From Streptomyces angustmyceticus (GTDB lineage Bacteria; Actinomycetota; Actinomycetes; Streptomycetales; Streptomycetaceae), in assembly GCF_019933235.1 (NCBI RefSeq), contig NZ_CP082945.1, positions 3,968,001 to 4,032,000 of the forward strand: DNA of 64,000 nt. Direction: 5' to 3'. Position numbers and translations under genes: made by a program. Below are positions 45,979 through 54,230 of this stretch, one piece after another. The notes beneath the pieces were generated by a model. The model was not told the origin of the DNA. It was given only the letters and a program-made list of their open reading frames with translations, and searched no databases. Numbering within the stretch: position 1 is the stretch's first letter; each line of letters starts with the position of its first letter.

Positions 45979-47436
45979 GTGGTGACGGGGTGCATGACGC
46001 ACAGGGGCATGGCCGCACTGACGGCGCTCGCCGCGGTGATGCTCCTGCCGGGGGCGGTGGGCGTGGCCTCGGCCGACAGCGTCCACGGCTACCGGACGGG
46101 GGACGGTGCCACGGCGACCAAGGGCGCCTCCGACTCCAGCCAGGCGCCGCAGCTCAAGCCCGGACTGCACACCGACTCCATCAAGAGCGGTGAGCAGAAG
46201 TACTACGCCGTCACCCTGGACGACCGGACCAGCGCGTACTTCTCGGCCGTCGCGGCTCCCCGGCCCGGCACCAAGGTCAAGGACTACGGCGACAAACTGA
46301 CCCTCACCGTCCAGGACAGCGACGGCACGACCTGCGGTGCACAGGCCCGTCCGTCGTTCAACGGCGGCGGCATGGCGTACCCGATCGCCGACTACGCCAG
46401 CCGTCGCATCGGCGCCGACCGTACGGAGTGTCAGAAGGCCGGCCGGTACTACCTGGTGATCAGCCGTGAGGGGGCGGCGGCCTCCGGCCCCGGGAGCTGG
46501 CCGCTCGAAATCGACTACCTCGTCGAGCCTCCGCTCCGGGGCAGCACCCCCGCCCGGCCGGGCCAGGGCAGTTGGAGCACCGCCACGCCCGCACCGCGCA
46601 CGGATGCCACGAAGCGCAGCGCCAGGGGCGGCACCGGCTTCAACGACGCGGGTTCGGTCGACACCGGGGTCTGGAAGGACCGGATCACGCCGGGCGAGAC
46701 CCGCTTCTACCGCGTACCGGTGGACTGGGGGCAGCGGCTCAACCTGAGCGCGGAGCTGCCGAACGCGCCCTCCGGGGCCTCCGGCTTCCTCGCCCGGATG
46801 CTCGGTCTGGGGGTCTACAACCCGGCGCGGGGGGCGGTCGGCGACCTCCGCTTCGTCTCGTACACCGGCAAGCCGGCCGCCGCGAAGGCGTTCACCGCGC
46901 CTGTCGAGTACGGCAACCGCTTCAACCCGACCCACTCGGTCAGCGCGATGCGGTTCGCGGGCTGGTACTACCTGGAGGTCAGCCTGCACCCCGATGCCGA
47001 GCGGTACTTCCCCAAGGGGGCGCAACTCACCCTCCGGGTGGATGTCCGCGGCACCGCCAAGGCCGGGCCCGGTTACGCGAAGCCGACCGGCATTTTCTCC
47101 GTCACGCCCGACGACCGGGAGACGGCGGAGAAGGGCCAGACGGCACACGAGGCCGCGAAGAGCGGCACCCTGATGACGGTGGCCTACACCGGGATCGGCA
47201 CGGGGGTGGTGCTGCTGGCGGGCCTGGGGGCGTGGACGCTGATGGCACGGCGGGCCTACCGGAGCGGTGCACGGGTTGCGGCCGGCGGTGCGGTCTCGGC
47301 GGTCGCTCCGGGGGCGGCGAGGGCTCCGGGCACGGCGGGCGGTCCGGGCGATCAGCCCTCGCTGCCGGGACAGGCGACGCAGTCCGCCCAACAGGCCCGG
47401 CAGAAGCCGCCGTTCGGCCCGCCACAGGGCTGGTAG
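45979..47436 (+). CDS. Secreted, membrane-anchored protein of unknown function
   Basis: 485 residues from GTG 45979 (ATG 45994 is an alternative start). A signal peptide occupies about 1-33 (MAALTALAAVMLLPGAVGVASA-DS). Two similar beta-rich outer domains follow: SIKSGEQKYYAVTLDDRTSAYFSA (about 68-91) and RITPGETRFYRVPVDWGQRLNLSAELP (about 236-262), which look like repeats of a pre-peptidase C-terminal-type sandwich. One membrane helix lies at about 398-420, and the basic/Ala-rich tail is cytoplasmic. It converges on the kinase gene downstream, which may be functionally linked, since both are membrane-anchored. Confidence 0.83.
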   Translation: MVTGCMTHRGMAALTALAAVMLLPGAVGVASADSVHGYRTGDGATATKGASDSSQAPQLKPGLHTDSIKSGEQKYYAVTLDDRTSAYFSAVAAPRPGTKVKDYGDKLTLTVQDSDGTTCGAQARPSFNGGGMAYPIADYASRRIGADRTECQKAGRYYLVISREGAAASGPGSWPLEIDYLVEPPLRGSTPARPGQGSWSTATPAPRTDATKRSARGGTGFNDAGSVDTGVWKDRITPGETRFYRVPVDWGQRLNLSAELPNAPSGASGFLARMLGLGVYNPARGAVGDLRFVSYTGKPAAAKAFTAPVEYGNRFNPTHSVSAMRFAGWYYLEVSLHPDAERYFPKGAQLTLRVDVRGTAKAGPGYAKPTGIFSVTPDDRETAEKGQTAHEAAKSGTLMTVAYTGIGTGVVLLAGLGAWTLMARRAYRSGARVAAGGAVSAVAPGAARAPGTAGGPGDQPSLPGQATQSAQQARQKPPFGPPQGW

Positions 47437-47516
47437 CGGGCGGTACGGGGGGCCGCGGTTCCCCGGCCGCTCAGCGCCCGCCTGGCGGGGCCGCCCGGCC
47501 GGCTCACCGCGCCGCC

Positions 47517-49085
47517 TCAGGCGGAGAGCAGTGCCCAGACGCCGACCGCGATGCACAGCAACGCTACGACCAGCACCGGGATCGCGACCTTCGCCGGCGG
47601 TCCGGGCTTCCGGTACGCGGCGGGGGCCACCATGGCCGGTGCGGCGGCGACGGCACCGGCCGGAGGCTGTCCCGGGACCGGGTGCGGCCCCGCCGTGTAG
47701 GGGCGGGTCGCGGACTGCTCCGGGGGGACGGCGGCCGTGGGCACATACGCGGGCGCCGGGGGCGGGGGAGGAGTCAGGGGCGGACCGGACGCCGGGCCGG
47801 ACCCGGCCCAGGCGCCGTGCCCCGTGGGCGTACTGCCGTGGCCCGGGGCCGTGGTGCCGTGCCCGGTGGGTGTACGGCCCTGGCCGGTGGACGGACCGCC
47901 GTGGCCGGCGGGCGCGGCGGTCCGGCCGGTGAACGCCTCCCTCTGCCCCGTGAACGCATCTCCCTGCCCCGTGGGCACATGTCCGTGTCCGGTGGGCACC
48001 GCCCCGTGCACCCCGTGCCCGGTGGGCGCACCGACCGGGCCGGTGGGCGCCCCGCCCGGCATCGGCGGCGGGTGCTGTGCCGACGGGGTGCTCGGCTCCG
48101 GCGGGGCGAGCTGGAAACTCCCGGTGTCCGACATGGACACCTGCCCGGTGGTGCCGGTGCCCGCGGCGGCACCGGCCGTCACGGGCCCCTCGGCAGCCCG
48201 GTTCCGCAGCGGCCCGTCCGTCCCGAAGCCGGCCGGGAGCGGGCCTATGTGGTCGAAGACCTCGACGATCTCGTCCTCGATCGTTGCGTCCGGCAGCAGT
48301 TCGGCCGTCGAGATGACCGCCTTGCGGGCCCCTGTGGCCGTCCTGAACCGCGCTTCCGGGTCGGGGTGCACCAAGGACGCCAGCACCTGCCACAGCGGCT
48401 CCGGCACCCCTTCGGGGGCGTTCGGGACGCCGTGCCGGGTGAAGTGCTCGACCAGGGCGTCGGCGTCCGGCTTGGTGCCGGTGACCAGGTAGAGCGCGAC
48501 CAGGCCGACCGCGAACAGGTCTGCGGGGAAGTCCGGTTCGGCGCCCTGCAACTGCTCCGGCGCGAAGTAACCGGGCGTGCCGACCACGAGGTTGGCCTCG
48601 GTGAGCCGCGGCTCGCCCTTGCGCATGGCGATGCCGAAGTCCGACAGCCGCAGGTGCGGTCTGCCGGTGCCGGTGGCCTCCAGCAGGATGTTCGCCGGCT
48701 TGATGTCGCGGTGGACCACGCCCTCCGCGTGCACCGCGGTCAGCCCCGCCAGCAGCTGGTCCAGGAGCAGGCACACGAACCGCGGCGGCAACGGGCCGTA
48801 GTCCCCGATCAGATGGGCCAGCGAGCCGCCGTGCACCAGGTCCATGGTGAACAGGACCTTGTCGTCGTCCGCGGCCCAGCTCGCCGGGGCCAGCACATGC
48901 GGATGGTCGATCCGCAGCGCCTGTTCGCGGACGAAGCGCAGCAGGGTGTGGGCGTCGCTCTGCTGCAGCACCTTGGCGGCGACGTAGCGGCGGCGCCGGG
49001 CGTCCCAGGCCCGCCAGACCGCGCCCACCCCGCCCCGCCCGATCGGGTCGACCAGCTCGTACCGGCCGGCGAAGATCTCACCCAT
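47517..49085 (-). CDS. Membrane Ser/Thr protein kinase with PTGHG-repeat linker
   Basis: 522 residues from ATG 49085; a longer frame overlaps the regulator gene. Kinase domain 1-270: glycine loop GRGGVGAV, AAKVLQ lysine, catalytic HRDIKPAN and DFG (LSDFGIAM), so it is probably active. Residues 346-424 are an imperfect repeat of PTGHG/PTGQG units. Then comes a Pro-rich stretch and a membrane helix right at the C-terminus (about 500-519) with only two or three residues beyond, so there is no sensor domain outside. The neighbouring HTH regulator may be its target (inference). Confidence 0.9.
   Translation of the reverse strand: MGEIFAGRYELVDPIGRGGVGAVWRAWDARRRRYVAAKVLQQSDAHTLLRFVREQALRIDHPHVLAPASWAADDDKVLFTMDLVHGGSLAHLIGDYGPLPPRFVCLLLDQLLAGLTAVHAEGVVHRDIKPANILLEATGTGRPHLRLSDFGIAMRKGEPRLTEANLVVGTPGYFAPEQLQGAEPDFPADLFAVGLVALYLVTGTKPDADALVEHFTRHGVPNAPEGVPEPLWQVLASLVHPDPEARFRTATGARKAVISTAELLPDATIEDEIVEVFDHIGPLPAGFGTDGPLRNRAAEGPVTAGAAAGTGTTGQVSMSDTGSFQLAPPEPSTPSAQHPPPMPGGAPTGPVGAPTGHGVHGAVPTGHGHVPTGQGDAFTGQREAFTGRTAAPAGHGGPSTGQGRTPTGHGTTAPGHGSTPTGHGAWAGSGPASGPPLTPPPPPAPAYVPTAAVPPEQSATRPYTAGPHPVPGQPPAGAVAAAPAMVAPAAYRKPGPPAKVAIPVLVVALLCIAVGVWALLSA
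47814..48050. repeat. Tandem degenerate repeats coding for PTGHG units
   Basis: About ten imperfect units of 15-24 bp with recurring GTGGGC/CCGGTG blocks, encoding residues 346-424 of the kinase linker. Confidence 0.7.
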
Positions 49086-49126
49086 GGCGCCCCGTCCGCT
49101 TCCCGAACTCGCAAGGTCCCCTGTGG

Positions 49127-49675
49127 CTAGCTCTGATGCGCCTCGTAATGGGCGACCGCGTCCGCGGTGCGACCGGCACCGTAGACCCGGAGGAACTCTG
49201 CCAGTTCGGGGTGAGCGGGGGCGAGGGTGTTCGCCGCATCGATGATGTCCCCGGCGTCGGAGACCGACCGCAGCAGCGACTGGATCTCCCGCACCACACG
49301 CCGGACCGTGGTCGCCCCCGTCGACGACGTCTGCTGCGCGGTGTTGTTGAGCACCGAACCCCCCGCCGTCTTCTTGATTTCCTCCATGCGGTCGGTGGCC
49401 TCGGCGGCGCTGACGCTGCCGTCGGCGACCTGGCCGGCCAGGTCCTGCAGCGCCTGCACCCGCTGCACCACGGCCGGGTTGCCTATCTTCGCGCGCTGCC
49501 CGCTCATCAGCTGCGACAGCATCGGGGCCGACAGGCCGAGCACAGCGGCGAGCCGGGCCTGGTTGAGGCCGAGATCGTCGATGAGACGGCGGAACAGCGC
49601 ACCCAGAGGCTCCCCGTACCAACTGCGCTGCAGCTCCCGGGCCCGCGCGGTGGCTTCCTGCTGTGCCGTGTCCAT
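49127..49675 (-). CDS. Helix-turn-helix DNA-binding regulator
   Basis: 182 residues, ATG at 49675. An XRE-like HTH lies at about 28-62 (LIDDLGLNQARLAAVLGLSAPMLSQLMSGQRAKIGNP). After it comes a helical C-terminal part with a Thr/Ser-rich segment (TAQQTSSTGATT) that could be a phosphorylation target. It is transcribed with the kinase (41-bp gap). The target genes are not visible. Confidence 0.87.
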   Translation of the reverse strand: MDTAQQEATARARELQRSWYGEPLGALFRRLIDDLGLNQARLAAVLGLSAPMLSQLMSGQRAKIGNPAVVQRVQALQDLAGQVADGSVSAAEATDRMEEIKKTAGGSVLNNTAQQTSSTGATTVRRVVREIQSLLRSVSDAGDIIDAANTLAPAHPELAEFLRVYGAGRTADAVAHYEAHQS

Positions 49676-49802
49676 ACCGTCTCCCCTGTCTCCCCGGTCG
49701 CTTCGCTGCCGCGAATCTCGCGAAGCATCCTACGGAGAGCGACGGTGTGCGGCGATACCCGGTCGGGAAAGCGGTCGGACACCGGGTACCCTGGTGCGCG
49801 AA

Positions 49803-49875
49803 GGGGCCTTAGCTCAGTTGGTAGAGCGCTGTCTTTGCATGGCAGATGTCAGGGGTTCGACTCCCCTAGGCTCCA
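49803..49875 (+). tRNA. tRNA-Ala (anticodon TGC)
   Basis: 73 nt. The acceptor is GGGGCCT/AGGCTCC with discriminator A and one G-T pair. The anticodon loop TTTGCAT has TGC at 49836-49838, and the T arm is AGGGG-TTCGACT-CCCCT. No CCA is encoded. A possible -10 TACCCT lies at 49787-49792. Confidence 0.97.
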
Positions 49876-49981
49876 CTCCCCAAGCCCTTCCGATCCGCGT
49901 AGCCGCTGGTCAGAGGGGCTTTTGTGGTTCCTGACGGGGTGTTGGCCCGCCCGCTGTGGCGCGGTCGCACCCGGTACGCGA

Positions 49982-50027
49982 ACGGGCCGTGCCCGCGCCC
50001 CTCGTAGGGGGTGGGGACACGGCCCGT
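49982..50027. terminator. Terminator between tRNA-Ala and the DUF5324 gene
   Basis: Arms ACGGGCCGTG (49982-49991) and CACGGCCCGT (50018-50027) enclose a GC-rich inner hairpin. It serves the convergent DUF5324 gene and possibly the tRNA. Confidence 0.8.
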
Positions 50028-50047
50028 GCAACCTGCGGGGTCCGTGG

Positions 50048-50767
50048 TCAGGCTGTGGTGCCGCCGCCGCGCTCGTCGGCCTCCGCATCGGCCTGCTTGG
50101 CCTGGACCTCGGGGTCGAGTGAGGCGCCCTCGCTGCCGTCGACCGCGCTCAGCCGTCCGCGGTCGCTGACCTCGGTGGGCGCCGGCGGCTCGACCAGCCA
50201 GTCCGGGTTGGCCTGCTTGTCCCACCACTTCCAGGCGGCGACCGCACCGCCGGCCAGGATGCCCAGCACGGCCAGGCGCTTGGCGAGCTTGCCGCACTTG
50301 GCCCGCCGGCTGTGCTTCTTCTGGAGCTTGGCGATCTCGGCGGCCGTCACCTGGCCGCGGAGGGCGGCGAGGGCCGCGGTGCCGCGGGCGAGGGCCTCCT
50401 CGCGCACCGGCTCGGCCGCGGCGCGCGCGTGGGTCACGGCGTTCTCCAGCCTCGGTGCCGTGTAGTCGGCCGCCTGGCGGGCCGCCTTACGGGTCCGGCA
50501 GGCCGCGCGGGTCGCCGCCGCGTCCACCTTGGGCGGCAGCGTGCCCCGGGCGTGCTCGATGCGCGGGTGCAGGTGGGTGTCGTACTGCGTACGTGCCTGG
50601 TGGGCGGCCTCCGCCACCTTGGGAGCCGCGCGCGTCCGGGCCTCGTGAGCGAAGTGCACGGCGGCGTCCTTCGCCGTACCGGCATAGGGAGCCACCACCT
50701 CCGCGGCGTGCCGCACGCTGTCCTTGGCCGAACCGGTCGCGGCGCGCACGCTGTCCTTGCGGGTCAC
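50048..50767 (-). CDS. DUF5324 family protein
   Basis: 239 residues from GTG 50767 (GAGGAGGAGG directly upstream); the frame is open to 50866. It starts MTRKDSVRAATGSAKDSVRHAAEVV and is highly helical, Ala/Arg-rich with YtxH-like amphipathic character through about 150. One membrane helix lies at about 163-178 (LAVLGILAGGAVAAWKWW), with an acidic tail. The family name is from memory. Function unknown. Confidence 0.85.
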   Translation of the reverse strand: MTRKDSVRAATGSAKDSVRHAAEVVAPYAGTAKDAAVHFAHEARTRAAPKVAEAAHQARTQYDTHLHPRIEHARGTLPPKVDAAATRAACRTRKAARQAADYTAPRLENAVTHARAAAEPVREEALARGTAALAALRGQVTAAEIAKLQKKHSRRAKCGKLAKRLAVLGILAGGAVAAWKWWDKQANPDWLVEPPAPTEVSDRGRLSAVDGSEGASLDPEVQAKQADAEADERGGGTTA

Positions 50768-51156
50768 GGGATCCTCCTCCTCGGTGGCGTGTCCGGGGCT
50801 TGGGGGCTGGTCCCCCGTGTCTTGCTCTATCGCCTGTCCACCCGTTTGAAGATCATGCCCGCTCATGCGCGGTACGGCATGTGCGAGCGGGCATCCGGGT
50901 CATTGCGGACGTTCCGGAGCCTTGTGAACGACAATGCCACGATTTCCCCGTTCAGGCGCAGGAAATCAGTACGAAAGCCTCCACGAGAAGAGGGGCGGAC
51001 GGCGCGCGCGAGGCGGCCGAGGGCCCGATGGGCGGCCGCGGGCGGGCATCGGCGAAACGCCGCGCGCAGCTCGGTGCGGCGCCGTGGTCGAGCCATGGGA
51101 GGGGTCTTCCGTGCGAGGATCGGGAACCGTCAGTGAAGACTTATGGAAGGTTGATC

Positions 51157-51684
51157 GTGGCTGAGCAGCTCTACGCCACCCTGAAGACGAACCAGGGCGA
51201 CATCGAGATTCGGCTCCTGCCGAACCATGCACCCAAGACGGTCAAGAACTTCGTCGAGCTCGCCAACGGTGAGCGGGAGTGGACCCACCCGGCGACCGGC
51301 AAGAAGTCCACGGACCGGCTCTACGACGGCACCGTCTTCCACCGGGTGATCAGCGGTTTCATGATCCAGGGCGGCGACCCGCTGGGCAACGGCACCGGCG
51401 GCCCCGGCTACGAGTTCGCGGACGAGTTCCACCCGGACCTGGCCTTCAACAAGCCGTACCTGCTGGCCATGGCCAACGCCGGTCCGGGCACGAACGGCTC
51501 GCAGTTCTTCATCACCGTCGGCGCGACGGCGTGGCTGACCGGCAAGCACACCATCTTCGGCGAGGTCAGCAACGAGGCGGGCAAGAAGGTCGTCGACGCC
51601 ATCGCCGGCACCCAGACCAACCCGCGTACCGACCGTCCCGTCCAGGACGTCGTCATCGAGTCGGTCGTCGTCGAGACCCGCTGA
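51157..51684 (+). CDS. Peptidyl-prolyl cis-trans isomerase, cyclophilin type
   Basis: 175 residues from GTG 51157 with GGAAGGTTGATC upstream; a much longer open frame over the preceding region is a shadow. The cyclophilin core is complete: FHRVISGFMIQGGDP with the catalytic Arg (about 61-75) and ANAGPGTNGSQFFIT (about 107-121). There is no signal peptide, so it is a cytoplasmic foldase. A hairpin terminator follows at 51723. Confidence 0.95.
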   Translation: MAEQLYATLKTNQGDIEIRLLPNHAPKTVKNFVELANGEREWTHPATGKKSTDRLYDGTVFHRVISGFMIQGGDPLGNGTGGPGYEFADEFHPDLAFNKPYLLAMANAGPGTNGSQFFITVGATAWLTGKHTIFGEVSNEAGKKVVDAIAGTQTNPRTDRPVQDVVIESVVVETR

Positions 51685-51722
51685 AGCGCGTCTTGCGCCC
51701 CGGCCGGGTCCGGGGAACCATT

Positions 51723-51755
51723 GCGCCCCGCCCGGTCGTACATCAGGCGGGGCGC
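51723..51755 (+). terminator. Terminator of the cyclophilin gene
   Basis: GCGCCCCGCC and GGCGGGGCGC, perfect 10-bp arms with a 13-nt loop, before the rhomboid gene. Confidence 0.75.
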
Positions 51756-51830
51756 GAGCTCGTCCGGAGAAGGACGGCCGGGCGACGTGAAGCGCTGACG
51801 CGCCCGGACGGAGAAGAGGACGAGGGGACG

Positions 51831-52748
51831 ATGGACCAGGTGCCAGGCAGCCCGCACACGCCGCAGGACGCGCAGGGGAACGACGGTCTGCCCGGCTGCT
51901 ACCGCCACCCGGACCGTCCGACCGGCATCCGCTGCACCCGCTGCGAGAAGCCGATATGCCCGGAGTGCATGGTCAGCGCCTCGGTCGGCTTCCAGTGCCA
52001 GGCCTGTGTGCGCGGCGGCAGCGGCACCGGCCACGCGCCGCACGCGACGACGCCCCGCACCCTCGCGGGCGGCACCATCGCCGCCGACCCGCGGCTGGTC
52101 ACCAAGATCCTGCTGGGGCTGAACGCCGCCGTCTTCCTCGCCGTGTGGGCGACCGGTGGCGGGGCGAGCCCGCTGATCGGCCGGCTCGACCTGGTGGGGC
52201 TGGCCGCCGACCCGAGCCGGTTCCAGCTGGTCGGGGTCGCGGAGGGCGAGTGGTACCGCCTGCTGACCGCGATGTTCCTGCACCAGCAGATCGCCCACTT
52301 CGCGTTCAACATGCTCTCGCTGTGGTGGCTGGGGCCCCCGCTGGAGGCGGCGCTCGGCCGGGTGCGGTACATCGCGCTCTACCTGCTCGCCGGCCTGGGC
52401 GGCAGTGCCCTGTCGTACCTCCTCGCCGCGCAGAACCAGCCCTCGCTGGGCGCGTCCGGCGCGATCTTCGGGCTGCTCGGCGCGACCGCGGTGCTGCTGC
52501 GGCGGATGAACTACGACATGAAGCCGGTGCTGATCCTGCTCGGCCTCAACCTGGCCTTCACGTTCCTGTGGCCGAACATCTCCTGGCAGGCCCATGTCGG
52601 CGGCCTGGTGGTGGGCGCCGCGGTGGCGTTCGGCATGGTGCACGCGCCGCGTGACCGCCGGACCCTGGTGCACGTCGCGACCTGTGCGGTCGCGGGACTC
52701 GCGATCGTCGCGGTGGTGTGGGTACGGACCCTTCAGCTGCTGGGCTGA
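51831..52748 (+). CDS. Rhomboid-family intramembrane serine protease
   Basis: 305 residues, ATG at 51831 (GAGGGGACG upstream). The N-terminus carries a small zinc-binding B-box-like finger (CYRHPDRPTGIRCTRCEKPICPECM...CQAC, about 23-63). Six membrane helices hold the catalytic pair Ser209 (GASGAIFG) and His255 (AHVGGLVVG), with the family HxxxN-type segment AHFAFNMLSLWWLG. It cleaves membrane proteins within the bilayer; substrates are unknown. Confidence 0.94.
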   Translation: MDQVPGSPHTPQDAQGNDGLPGCYRHPDRPTGIRCTRCEKPICPECMVSASVGFQCQACVRGGSGTGHAPHATTPRTLAGGTIAADPRLVTKILLGLNAAVFLAVWATGGGASPLIGRLDLVGLAADPSRFQLVGVAEGEWYRLLTAMFLHQQIAHFAFNMLSLWWLGPPLEAALGRVRYIALYLLAGLGGSALSYLLAAQNQPSLGASGAIFGLLGATAVLLRRMNYDMKPVLILLGLNLAFTFLWPNISWQAHVGGLVVGAAVAFGMVHAPRDRRTLVHVATCAVAGLAIVAVVWVRTLQLLG

Positions 52749-52984
52749 GGGGCCTGCTCCGGCCGGTTGTCCACAGTACGTGGCCGATCTTGTGCAAGCT
52801 GTGCGGGACGCGCGCTCCGGGCCGCCCTGACCTGCGTTTCCCCAGTAAGGATGCGGGGAGACGCAGGCCGGGAGACGGGTCCGCCGATCACACCGGCGTC
52901 AATCTCCGGAAGGTTATCCACAGATCTTCTGAAGTTTTCCCCGGCTGTGGATAACCGTGTGGATGGCCTTGGGCAGGGCTTGCG
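52749..52984. promoter_or_regulatory. Cluster of DnaA boxes outside oriC
   Basis: A gene-free 236 bp with perfect boxes at 52767-52775 (TTGTCCACA), 52914-52922 (TTATCCACA) and 52946-52954 (TTATCCACA on minus), plus a weaker one at 52958-52966 (minus). The last two perfect boxes sit in a perfect 12-bp inverted repeat (52912-52923 and 52945-52956) with a 21-nt loop. These are better matches to consensus than any box in oriC. It could titrate DnaA or act as the crgA terminator. Confidence 0.82.
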
Positions 52985-53239
52985 CTACTTCCACTGGGTG
53001 GATACGCCGAAGCCCACCGCGATGAAGCCGAAGCCGCACACGATGTTCCAGTTGCCCATGGCCGCGATCGGCAGATCGCCCTCGGACACGTAGAACATCA
53101 CGATCCACACCAGCCCGATGAGGAACATCGCCAGCATCAGGGGCGCCACCCAGCCGCGGCCTGAGTTCATCTTCAGGTTGGTGGTCTTCGCCGGCGGCGG
53201 CGTGAAGTCGTCCTTCTTGCGGATCCGTGACTTCGGCAC
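52985..53239 (-). CDS. crgA: Cell division/septation regulator CrgA
   Basis: 84 residues from GTG 53239 (AGGAGAGTTCCTC upstream); the frame is open to 53341. It begins with the conserved PKSRIRKKDDFTPPP (2-16) and has two membrane helices (about 30-50 and 60-78, VAPLMLAMFLIGLVWIVMFYV and NWNIVCGFGFIAVGF). Length equals the S. coelicolor protein. It inhibits premature FtsZ ring formation in aerial hyphae and interacts with division proteins. It is divergent from the DUF881 gene. Confidence 0.95.
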   Translation of the reverse strand: MPKSRIRKKDDFTPPPAKTTNLKMNSGRGWVAPLMLAMFLIGLVWIVMFYVSEGDLPIAAMGNWNIVCGFGFIAVGFGVSTQWK

Positions 53240-53422
53240 GAGGAACTCTCCTGTCGATGCGCTGCTCCCCCGCTCTCGGGTCGGCGCGAGCGGGCGGTGC
53301 CCCCATCCGCGGGGGAGGTACGTGGTGTGTGCCGGGGGCACGGACGCGGTGGGGAGCGGATTCCTTTTCCCGGGCGTCCGTTAGCGTAGTGCTTCCGCGG
53401 CGCCGTAAGGAGTAAGGGTACG

Positions 53423-54193
53423 TTGAGCAATTCCGCTGACTCCCCCGACAGCCCCACTCGGCCCCGCCTGCGGCCCGTGCGGTTTCTCACCCTCATCGTA
53501 TTCGCCCTCGCCGGGCTGATGTTCTGGCTGAGCTTCGACACCGCGCGGGGCACGAATCTGCGCTCCGACGACTCGATGCTGCGGCTGTCCGACCTCATCC
53601 AGGAACGCAGCCACAAGAACGGCTCCCAGGACGAGCGCAACGCCCTCCTGCGGCAGGAGGTCGACGCCCTCGCGCGGCGCGACAACGGCAGCTCCAAGGC
53701 CGAGGAAGCCAAGGTCAGGGCGCTGGAGACGAACGCCGGCACCAAGCCGCTCAAGGGCCAGGGCCTGACGGTCACCCTGACCGACGCCCCGCCGAACGCC
53801 ACCGCCAAGATCCCCGGCGTGCCCCAGCCGCAGCCCAACGACCTGGTCATCCACCAGCAGGACCTGCAGGCTGTGGTCAACGCCCTGTGGCACGGCGGCG
53901 CCAAGGGCATCAAGGTCATGGACCAGCGGCTGATCTCCACCAGCGCGGTGCGCTGCGTCGGCAACACCCTGATCCTCCAGGGCCGGGTCTACTCCCCGCC
54001 GTACAAGGTCACCGCCGTCGGCGACCGCGAGGCCCTCACCAATGCGCTGACCGCCTCCCCCGCCATCCAGAACTACCTCCAGTACGTGAACGCCTACGGC
54101 CTGGGATGGAAAGTCGACCAGCACGAGGCGGTGACTCTTCCCGGCTACTCCGGCACAGTGGATCTGCACTACGCACAGCCTGTGAAGCCGTAG
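53423..54193 (+). CDS. DUF881 family membrane protein
   Basis: 256 residues from TTG 53423 with AAGGAG 13 bp before. One membrane helix at about 21-41 is followed by a coiled-coil segment (QDERNALLRQEVDALARRDNG). The outside DUF881 domain (about 105-250; GQGLTVTLTDAPP, DLVIHQQDLQAVVNALWHGGAKGIKVMDQRLISTSAVRCVGNTLILQG) follows. Members sit next to crgA and sortases in many actinobacteria; the paralogues are linked to division. Function unproven. Confidence 0.9.
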   Translation: MSNSADSPDSPTRPRLRPVRFLTLIVFALAGLMFWLSFDTARGTNLRSDDSMLRLSDLIQERSHKNGSQDERNALLRQEVDALARRDNGSSKAEEAKVRALETNAGTKPLKGQGLTVTLTDAPPNATAKIPGVPQPQPNDLVIHQQDLQAVVNALWHGGAKGIKVMDQRLISTSAVRCVGNTLILQGRVYSPPYKVTAVGDREALTNALTASPAIQNYLQYVNAYGLGWKVDQHEAVTLPGYSGTVDLHYAQPVKP

Positions 54194-54230
54194 TCCGCGC
54201 GCCGCGGGGCGGCGGGAGGGGCGGGGCCGG

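Noticed and set aside
45547..48774. 1075-residue minus-strand open frame
   Set aside because: It covers the kinase, the secreted protein and the non-coding gap in the wrong frame; high G+C keeps the frame open.
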